NCBI GenBank assembly: GCA_021820165.1
Contig: JAKADW010000003.1
Span: 1 to 18,924 of the forward strand
Direction: 5' to 3'
DNA from: Bacillota bacterium
Lineage (GTDB): Bacteria; Bacillota_E; Sulfobacillia; Sulfobacillales; Sulfobacillaceae
DNA: 18,924 nucleotides
Position numbers and translations under genes: made by a program. Below, one piece after another: positions 13,036-18,924 of the stretch (its first letter is position 1; every line of letters starts with the position of its first letter). The notes under the pieces are model-generated. The model was not told the DNA's origin and searched no databases. It saw only the letters and a program-made list of their open reading frames with translations.

Positions 13036-14199
13036 TTAGACTTGCCGCGCCTGGGTGCGATTATGCAAAAACACCGGCCGTTTCCAAGTGATGGCGGCCC
13101 AGAACAGGGCGGTATCGCGTAAGGCGATCACTGGCCCCGGTATGCGGGCGACAAAGGGGGCTAAGAAGGGACTGCCTGTGGTGCCTAGTTCCAGCCAGCG
13201 CATCGCCAAAAAGAAATCGCAGACGCCGGCAATATTCATGAACACGAGTTTGACTGGCGTCGCCCGGCACCAAAGCGCTGCATAGTAGGCCCACAACATA
13301 TACTGCGGACTATAGACCTTATTCACCAAAAGCCACCAGGCGAGGGCGGACCCAGCTGCCTCCACCGGGTTTAGCCGCTCTTTTCGCATGGCGTCCAACA
13401 ACAACACTCCTCCAGCCGCCGTAATGGCGAGAGTCAGAAGATTGACGTCAGCAATCCGAAGCCAGTGAATAGCGACCAGCCGCGCCCAGAGACCTGGGTC
13501 CGGCGCCCGGCCGCTATTGAAGGTAAAGAATTCCGTCCATCCACGCCAGCCTGTAATGGCGAAGGGCAAATTGATAATAATTCCGGCCAGAGCCGCCGCA
13601 CCAAGAAATTGCCGCAAGTGTCTCCGATGCCCGGAATCTCGACGCCGCCATAGGCCGAATGCTAAATACGGGAGTAATACAATGGGAAAAAATTTAGTGG
13701 CCACGCCAATCCCCACCCAGAGCCCGGACGTCCACCAACGCTCCCGCTCATAGGCGAGAACCGCCATCCCCCAAGTGGCAATGCCCAGCAAATCCCAGTT
13801 CGTCAGGCCATAAAGCGTCAACATTGGAGTGGCGGCAAACCACCACGCCGCGCTTCCCCGGCCGGCTCGTAGCGCCCATAGTGCTCCGAAAAATCCTAAC
13901 GAGAGACCGACTAGGGATCCCAGAAAATACCCCGGAAACCCGGGCAGATGAGCCATGACCGACATATAGAGGCCGATGAGCACAGGATATTCGATGACAT
14001 TTTGGACATAGGGCAATTGGTGTAGAAAGAGTCGACGTGACCCATATAACGCGACGACATCGGAATAACTCCAGTGGCGGAAGCTATAGGCGTAATAGCT
14101 GAAGTCCGGGTGTCCATCGGCCATGACCAGGTGGGATGGGAAGATGCGGAGCGCTGAGAATCCGAGAGCGATCAGACCAACAATTAAGGGCCTCCACAT
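13036..14199 (-). CDS. Membrane glycosyltransferase, GT87/DUF2029-like
   Basis: About 387 residues and ten or more transmembrane helices, arranged like GT-C polyprenyl-phosphate-sugar transferases. Near the N-terminus PDFSYYAYSFRHW holds the acidic residue expected in the first outside loop (about 31-43). VIEYPVLIGL (about 68-77) matches the EYPP-type motif of GT87. TNWDLLGIATWGMAVLAYER and GIGVATKFFPIVLLP are further family signatures. Such enzymes transfer mannose or arabinose-type sugars from lipid carriers to envelope glycans; the acceptor here is unknown. The start at 14199 is chosen because it lies 10 bases after the GT51 stop, avoiding the overlap forced by the in-frame ATG at 14271, and suggests translational coupling. 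Followed by gpr on the same strand. Confidence 0.75.
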   Translation of the reverse strand: MWRPLIVGLIALGFSALRIFPSHLVMADGHPDFSYYAYSFRHWSYSDVVALYGSRRLFLHQLPYVQNVIEYPVLIGLYMSVMAHLPGFPGYFLGSLVGLSLGFFGALWALRAGRGSAAWWFAATPMLTLYGLTNWDLLGIATWGMAVLAYERERWWTSGLWVGIGVATKFFPIVLLPYLAFGLWRRRDSGHRRHLRQFLGAAALAGIIINLPFAITGWRGWTEFFTFNSGRAPDPGLWARLVAIHWLRIADVNLLTLAITAAGGVLLLDAMRKERLNPVEAAGSALAWWLLVNKVYSPQYMLWAYYAALWCRATPVKLVFMNIAGVCDFFLAMRWLELGTTGSPFLAPFVARIPGPVIALRDTALFWAAITWKRPVFLHNRTQARQV

Positions 14200-14209
14200 T
14201 CCATACTTC

Positions 14210-14959
14210 TCACCCTTGACCAGACCTCTCGCCTTCCTTCCGGACAAGATCAAGCGGAGCCCGGAACACATGCTGAGCCTCCGCAGTACTTAAGAGGTTA
14301 TCCGCCACCATGCTTTGCAACACCTGCCACTGCCGATCCTTCGCCGCTCGCCAATGGATGAGGGGATCGTCTTCGCTGGGCGCCTGGGGTAGGCCTGCCA
14401 ACAGTGTCGCCTGAGCCGGACTTAACTGTGCCGGTGACCTCTTAAAGTAGTTTTGGCTCGCTTTTCCAATTCCATACGCCCCATCTCCCAAATACACCTG
14501 ATTCAAGTACAGGGTGAGGATTTCCCGTTTCGAATAAAGCGCCGTGGCTAAGACCGACAATAGCGCTTCGGCAATCTTTCGATGAAATCGTTTCGCCGGA
14601 CTTAAGAGCGTATCTCGCACCAACTGTTGGGTGAGCGTGCTGCCCCCTTGGAGGCGCTGACCCGACCTGAGGTCAACCAACAACGAGCGGCCGATGCCCT
14701 CAAAGCTAATGCCAATATTGGAATCGAAGGTGCGATCTTCCGTGGCAACCAGGGCTTCCACGACCCATGGCGAAACGTGAGAGAGGGTTGTCCAACGTCC
14801 CCCATGGCTTTCTTCACGCCGCCGCACGATGGTCGGTAAGTGGGACACTCGCGGCCAATAGGCCTGATAGAAATGGATCACTGGAAGCGAGGTCATGAAC
14901 AGAAATACCGTAACCCCGATGCCGGTGGCCCATAGAACGCGGGGCTTGTGTTCCGGCAA
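14210..14959 (-). CDS. Monofunctional peptidoglycan glycosyltransferase (GT51)
   Basis: 249 residues: an N-terminal membrane anchor (about 9-30) and one GT51 domain, with no transpeptidase domain. It would polymerise lipid II into glycan strands outside the membrane. Motifs in order: ATEDRTFDSNIGIS (72-85, catalytic E74), QGGSTLTQQLVRD (104-116), RKIAEALLS (127-135, second Glu E131), KREILTLYLNQVYLGDGAYG (144-163), and LSPAQATLLAGLPQAPS (179-195). In motif 1 the usual His of EDxxFxxHxG is Asn (N81), which is unusual. Start is TTG at 14959 with an AAGGGACGGGA stretch before it. It is divergent (47 bases apart) from the SpoVB-family flippase, and is followed by the GT87-like gene. Confidence 0.88.
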   Translation of the reverse strand: MPEHKPRVLWATGIGVTVFLFMTSLPVIHFYQAYWPRVSHLPTIVRRREESHGGRWTTLSHVSPWVVEALVATEDRTFDSNIGISFEGIGRSLLVDLRSGQRLQGGSTLTQQLVRDTLLSPAKRFHRKIAEALLSVLATALYSKREILTLYLNQVYLGDGAYGIGKASQNYFKRSPAQLSPAQATLLAGLPQAPSEDDPLIHWRAAKDRQWQVLQSMVADNLLSTAEAQHVFRAPLDLVRKEGERSGQG

Positions 14960-15006
14960 GCAAGTTCCCGTCCCTTCTCACATACATGTAATCGGGGGGA
15001 TGGACA

Positions 15007-16512
15007 ATGCAGCCGACGTCGAGAAAATCGATCTGGTGGGGTACTCTCACGTTAACCTCGGCTGCACTGGCCTCCCGCGGACTCGGCCTCATCTACCGTA
15101 TGCTCCTGGCCCGCTTTTTAGGGGGCGAGGGTCTCGGACTCTTTCAAATGGTCTTCCCATTTTACGTGGCGCTGGTAACCCTGGCAGTGGCAGGCACGCC
15201 TGTGGCCGTCTCCCAGATGCTCGCGGAAGGAAAGGCCCCGGCCAGCCGTCTCTTACGAGCGTCCATCTTCATCGTGCTGACCATTACCTTGCCCTTAATG
15301 GTGCTGGTCATCATGTGGGCGCGGCCCCTGGCCGTTACATTGTATCATGACGAAATGTTTGTGCCCCTCTTATGGGGGCTTTCGCCGGCGCTGTTAGCGG
15401 TTGCCTTTTCCAGTGTTCTGCGGGGGTACTTTTTGGGGCGCCAACAAATGGAATACCCGGCGGCCGCCCAGGTGGCGGAGCAAATGGCCCGGGTGGCGAT
15501 TCTCTTTGCCCTCGTTAATCTGGTGGGACGACACCTTTTCCCCAACCCGCCTTTGATCGCGGTGCTGCTTATTCCCTTGGGCGAAGCGGTCAGCCTAGCC
15601 ATTTTAGCCTGGGGCTACCTCCATCGCCAGCCGGATCCCTTGATCGACGCCGATCAACCGCGAGGGCTGGCCAGAGCGATCCTGAAACTGTCCGTTCCCG
15701 TCACGTTGAGCCGCCTATTGGGATCGGGTGTGGCCGTGGTGGAGGCAAGCCTCATTCCCCTGCGCTTAGAGTTGTCTGGCATGACGCGCGGGGCAGCCGT
15801 CCGTTATTTCGGCCAGCTGACAGGCATGGCCCTACCCCTGATCCTGTTTCCCTCCGCGTTGACCGTATCCTTATCCACCAATCTCATCCCCGCCATCGCC
15901 GAGGCCTCCGCCCGAAAAGACATCCGGCGGGTCCAGAAATATATTGTCGATAGCATATCCGCTACGGCGCTCCTCACCGTACCGGTGACCTTTATGCTGC
16001 TTACCCTTGGTCTTCCCTTGGATGACCTGTTCTTTCACGCCAGCATTCCATCCACGGTCTTCGTACCCTTGGTGATTGGCGGATTCTTTTTGTATTTCGA
16101 CATTGCCTTAGCCGGTATTCTGCGCGGCTTAGGCCGGACCGATCTACCGCTCTGGAACGATTTAGCGGCAAGCCTCTTGGAAATCGCCCTCATTTGGGTT
16201 TTGGCCGGTCATCCAGGCCGTGGACAAGAAGGGATTGCCATCGCGGTCGCCGCGGGATTCACCGGCTCCTGCTTCCTGAATGTCCACTACGTGCTAAAGT
16301 TGACCGACGTCAAAATCCCCTGGTCAGGGGTGATGGGGAAGCCCATAATCGCCGCCTTCCCCATCTGGTTAGCCACCCCGCTCTGGCAGGCTTGGCTACG
16401 CACGGTGCACGCGAACCATGCCGTCACTCTATTGTCGAGCGTTCTAGTAGCCGCGGCCATATATTTTATGGCCCTGGCGGCGGCCGGAACCCGCCTTACG
16501 AAAATCCTTTAG
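15007..16512 (+). CDS. spoVB: SpoVB/MurJ-like lipid flippase (MOP superfamily)
   Basis: A 501-residue membrane protein with about fourteen helices, of the polysaccharide-biosynthesis/SpoVB family. It probably flips undecaprenyl-linked precursors such as lipid II during spore cortex synthesis. Features: an N-terminal helix after a short basic stretch (QPTSRKSIWWGT), the SRGLGLIYRMLLARFLGGEG signature (23-42) shared by SpoVB proteins, and GLFQMVFPFY. An RKDIRRVQKYI loop (about 298-308) precedes the C-terminal half. The gene is divergent from the GT51 polymerase. A GGGGGATGG stretch lies 3-11 bases before the ATG. The spacer contains CATACATG, which partly fits a sigma-E -10 (CATACANT), a weak hint only. 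Its last 17 bases overlap the convergent thioredoxin gene. Confidence 0.9.
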   Translation: MQPTSRKSIWWGTLTLTSAALASRGLGLIYRMLLARFLGGEGLGLFQMVFPFYVALVTLAVAGTPVAVSQMLAEGKAPASRLLRASIFIVLTITLPLMVLVIMWARPLAVTLYHDEMFVPLLWGLSPALLAVAFSSVLRGYFLGRQQMEYPAAAQVAEQMARVAILFALVNLVGRHLFPNPPLIAVLLIPLGEAVSLAILAWGYLHRQPDPLIDADQPRGLARAILKLSVPVTLSRLLGSGVAVVEASLIPLRLELSGMTRGAAVRYFGQLTGMALPLILFPSALTVSLSTNLIPAIAEASARKDIRRVQKYIVDSISATALLTVPVTFMLLTLGLPLDDLFFHASIPSTVFVPLVIGGFFLYFDIALAGILRGLGRTDLPLWNDLAASLLEIALIWVLAGHPGRGQEGIAIAVAAGFTGSCFLNVHYVLKLTDVKIPWSGVMGKPIIAAFPIWLATPLWQAWLRTVHANHAVTLLSSVLVAAAIYFMALAAAGTRLTKIL

Positions 16513-17059
16513 GCATCACTCGCTTCAAGTACTGCGAGGCCAAGCTAACATTTTCGATGGCCCCAGTATAGACCGCCCGAATGCGGCCGTGCGGCCCAAT
16601 GAAGACCGAGGTGGGGAGACCCGTGACGCCGTAGGCGGCCGCCACCCCGCCTTGACGATCTAACGCCATCATATAGGTCAATCCCTGCGCCTTGGCAAAA
16701 CGGGAGACGACCGCCGACGACTGTTGGACGTCGACGCCGATGATGGCGACCCGATTACCGTAGAGCTTATGTTCTTGCTCGACAATCGGTAGCTCCACTT
16801 TACAATTCGGGCACCAGGTGGCCCAGAAGTTCAACCATACGCCTCGGCCGCGATATGAAGCGAGACTAACGGTTTTGCCACTAGGGCTCTTCAGCACAAA
16901 GTTCGGGGCTTGGTCCCCTGGTAAGTTTCCCACTGAAGCCTCGTGGGATGCGCCACTAACTGCCGTCCCCGGGGGCTTTAACGACTGGTGGACCAGAAAC
17001 CCTGAATAAGCCAGGGCCAGCATAACCACCACCCCAGTCACCCATTGACGTGCCTTCAT
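16496..17059 (-). CDS. Membrane-anchored thiol-disulfide oxidoreductase (TlpA/ResA-like)
   Basis: 187 residues. The N-terminal helix (about 7-24) is an uncleaved anchor or lipid-less signal; a low-complexity Gly/Ser linker follows. The thioredoxin fold from about residue 48 would be extracytoplasmic. It carries the redox motif WCPNC (C83, C86), and GLPTSVFIG provides the cis-Pro loop. Such proteins reduce disulfides in apo-cytochrome c maturation or in sporulation (StoA/ResA type). The ATG at 17059 follows the clpB stop by three bases, with AGGA overlapping that stop codon, so the two genes are translated as a unit. This is an odd partner for ClpB. The 3' end overlaps spoVB by 17 bases. Confidence 0.88.
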   Translation of the reverse strand: MKARQWVTGVVVMLALAYSGFLVHQSLKPPGTAVSGASHEASVGNLPGDQAPNFVLKSPSGKTVSLASYRGRGVWLNFWATWCPNCKVELPIVEQEHKLYGNRVAIIGVDVQQSSAVVSRFAKAQGLTYMMALDRQGGVAAAYGVTGLPTSVFIGPHGRIRAVYTGAIENVSLASQYLKRVMPKGFS

Positions 17060-17062
17060 GTC

Positions 17063-18924
17063 CTAAACACCCCGCTCTTTGTTATCCGCTGGCGAGGGGT
17101 GCTGGACATGAATGGAAAGCCCCTCTTCTGCCGCGTCCACCACCACCGTCGCTCCGTCCGATACCTCGCCGGCCAACATCATCACCGCCAACCGATCGCC
17201 TAACATCCGTTGAATGACTCGCCTCAGAGGTCGTGCCCCAAATTCCGGCTGGTAACCCCGCCGAGCCAGATAATCGAGGGCTTTGGCGCTCACCTGGAGA
17301 GTTACCCGTCGTTCTTCGAGGCGATTCTGAAGGTCTTGAAGGGCCAATTCGACAATCGCTCGCAGTTCGTCTGCCGTTAAGCGGGAGAAAATGACCACAT
17401 CGTCGATGCGGTTTAAAAACTCCGGCCGTAGTGCCCCCCGCAACACATCTTGAACCATTTGCTCCCGACGCATCTCATCCTGCTCTTCTAAAATCGCCTC
17501 GCTGCCGAGATTCGAGGTCATGATAATCACGGTGTTGCGAAAGTCCACGGTCCGCCCTTGCCCGTCCGTAAGCCGCCCATCGTCGAGCACCTGAAGCAAA
17601 ATGTTAAAGACCTCCGGGTGTGCTTTTTCAATCTCGTCCAATAATACCACCGCATAGGGCCGCCGACGCACCGCTTCTGTTAATTGTCCCCCTTCCTCGT
17701 AGCCCACATAACCGGGTGGGGCACCTACGAGACGGGAGACCGTATGGCGTTCCATGTACTCCGACATGTCAATTCGAACCAGCGCGTTATCGTCGTCAAA
17801 AAGAAAAGCCGCCAGGGCCTTCGCGAGTTCCGTTTTCCCCACCCCCGTGGGGCCAAGAAAGAGAAAAGACCCCATCGGTCGGCGCGGATCGGAAAGCCCC
17901 GCCCGGGCTCGCCGGACCGCATCAGATACCGCCCGAACAGCCTGCCGCTGACCAATCACCCGAGTGGCCAAACGCTCTTCCATATGCACCAGTTTTTCCC
18001 GTTCGCCCTCCATAAGCCGAGTGATCGGAATCCCGGTCCACTTCCCGACAATGGTGGCGATGTCATGTTCGGTGACTTCTTCACGCAAAAGGCGGTCAGG
18101 GCCATGCAGTTGATCCGCTTCAGCCTGCACTTGGTTCAATTGACGTTCTAAATCAGGCAGCACCCCGTAACGTAGTTCGGCCGCACGCTCCAGATTACCT
18201 TGGCGCTCCGCCAACGCCTCCTCGGTTTTGCTCGCCTCCATGCGATTTTTGAGATCGCGCAACCGATTCACCAAGCCCTTTTCCTGATCCCAGCGCGCCT
18301 TTAAGGCATTTCGCCGTTCATTTAGATTGGCCATCTCCTCTTCCAGACGGGTTAGCCGGTCACGCGTCGCCGGATCATCGCTCTCGCGGGCAAGAGCCTG
18401 ACGCTCGATTTCCAGTTGAATACGCCGCCGTTCTAATTCATCGAGTTCTTCAGGCATGGAGTCCATCTCCACCCGAAGGTGCGAGGCGGCTTCATCCACC
18501 AGGTCAATAGCCTTGTCAGGCAAAAAACGGTCGGCTATGTAGCGGTGACTCAGTCGGGCTGCCGCCACCAAAGCGCTATCCCGAATGCGAACCCCGTGGT
18601 GTACCTCATAGCGCTCTTTTAATCCCCGTAAAATTGCCACCGTATCCTCAACGGAGGGCTCGGCCACATAGACCGGTTGAAAGCGGCGTTCGAGCGCCGC
18701 ATCCTTCTCGATATAGGTGCGATACTCATCCAAGGTCGTGGCACCGACGGCGCGCAGTTCGCCGCGCGCCAAAGCGGGCTTCAACAAATTGGCGGCATCG
18801 ACCGCTCCCTCCGCCTTACCTGCCCCCACGAGGCTGTGCAGCTCATCAATAAAGAGAATGACAGCCCCAGCCGCATCTTGAATTTCCTTCAAGACGGCCT
18901 TCAATCGATCCTCAAATTCTCCCC
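17063..18924 (-). CDS. clpB: ATP-dependent chaperone ClpB, C-terminal part (5' end outside window)
   Basis: About 620 residues of a protein normally near 860, open to the right edge. ClpB is a hexameric AAA+ disaggregase working with DnaK in the cytosol. Counting from the TTG codon at 18904: module 1 Walker [17 protein letters not shown] (14-29) and the sensor/arginine-finger region [13 protein letters not shown] (54-75). The ClpB-specific coiled-coil middle domain follows (about 145-270, rich in charged heptads). Module 2 has Walker A GPTGVGKT (351-358), pore loop GYVGYEEGG (398-406), Walker [15 protein letters not shown] (419-432), and the C-terminal small domain with FLNRIDD and [10 protein letters not shown]. 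Presence of the middle domain rules out ClpC/ClpA. It runs directly into the thioredoxin gene. Confidence 0.97.
   Translation of the reverse strand, partial: GEFEDRLKAVLKEIQDAAGAVILFIDELHSLVGAGKAEGAVDAANLLKPALARGELRAVGATTLDEYRTYIEKDAALERRFQPVYVAEPSVEDTVAILRGLKERYEVHHGVRIRDSALVAAARLSHRYIADRFLPDKAIDLVDEAASHLRVEMDSMPEELDELERRRIQLEIERQALARESDDPATRDRLTRLEEEMANLNERRNALKARWDQEKGLVNRLRDLKNRMEASKTEEALAERQGNLERAAELRYGVLPDLERQLNQVQAEADQLHGPDRLLREEVTEHDIATIVGKWTGIPITRLMEGEREKLVHMEERLATRVIGQRQAVRAVSDAVRRARAGLSDPRRPMGSFLFLGPTGVGKTELAKALAAFLFDDDNALVRIDMSEYMERHTVSRLVGAPPGYVGYEEGGQLTEAVRRRPYAVVLLDEIEKAHPEVFNILLQVLDDGRLTDGQGRTVDFRNTVIIMTSNLGSEAILEEQDEMRREQMVQDVLRGALRPEFLNRIDDVVIFSRLTADELRAIVELALQDLQNRLEERRVTLQVSAKALDYLARRGYQPEFGARPLRRVIQRMLGDRLAVMMLAGEVSDGATVVVDAAEEGLSIHVQHPSPADNKERGV

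Noticed and set aside
4808..14991. Shared 10-mer CATACATGTA at 4808 and 14982
   Set aside because: A single 10-base match is expected by chance in a window of this size; the surroundings differ.
17620..18151. Long plus-strand frames opposite clpB
   Set aside because: Antisense shadows of a highly conserved gene; no independent start signals.
1..18924. CRISPR arrays, tRNA or rRNA genes
   Set aside because: No regularly spaced direct repeats and no cloverleaf or rRNA-like sequence was found by reading both strands.

Overview
The window comes from a moderately GC-rich, spore-forming Firmicute. The evidence is an intact germination protease (gpr) and a SpoVB-type flippase, strong AGGAGG-type ribosome binding sites, and frequent TTG/GTG starts. 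The overall style resembles Sulfobacillus or a related acidophilic Clostridia-like lineage; that placement is an inference from gene content, not from any database search.

Left edge (1-1745): a minus-strand stretch looks like the 5' RNA portion of a group II intron and ends at a well-placed Shine-Dalgarno and TTG start of a protein that runs off the window. Directly beside it is an intact IS110-family transposase gene. Region 1746-4454: an MFS transporter and, convergent and overlapping with it, an O-methyltransferase-like gene. Divergent from that is a NiaR-type niacin-responsive repressor with its metal-binding residues intact. Region 4455-5519 has no intact gene. It holds what look like decayed coding fragments, a terminator and a structured inverted repeat.

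Region 5520-9305 is plus-strand: an NCS1 purine/cytosine-type permease with a recognisable promoter, operator-like palindrome and strong terminator. It is followed by a probable operon of two small membrane proteins (DUF2231 and a DUF2301-like protein) and a class I/II aminotransferase. Convergent with the aminotransferase is a ybaK/ebsC pseudogene with at least two frame lesions. The minus-strand citrate synthase gene, with its own terminator, follows.

Region 11100-12011 carries a NudF-type Nudix hydrolase and a small zinc-ribbon membrane protein that seems to start at a rare ATT codon. From 12014 to 16512 lies a sporulation and envelope neighbourhood: gpr, a GT87-like membrane glycosyltransferase and a monofunctional GT51 peptidoglycan polymerase form one minus-strand run, with the SpoVB-family flippase divergent from it. 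A flippase beside a polymerase suggests a lipid II/cortex assembly role. The right edge holds the C-terminal two-thirds of ClpB followed, three bases later, by a membrane-anchored TlpA/ResA-type thioredoxin, a coupled pair suggesting a protein-quality/redox unit.

No tRNA, rRNA or CRISPR array was seen. The most useful second looks are the group II intron/IS110 junction, the broken ybaK, the ATT-start zinc-ribbon gene, the GT51 protein with an altered conserved motif, and the gene graveyard at 4455-5519.
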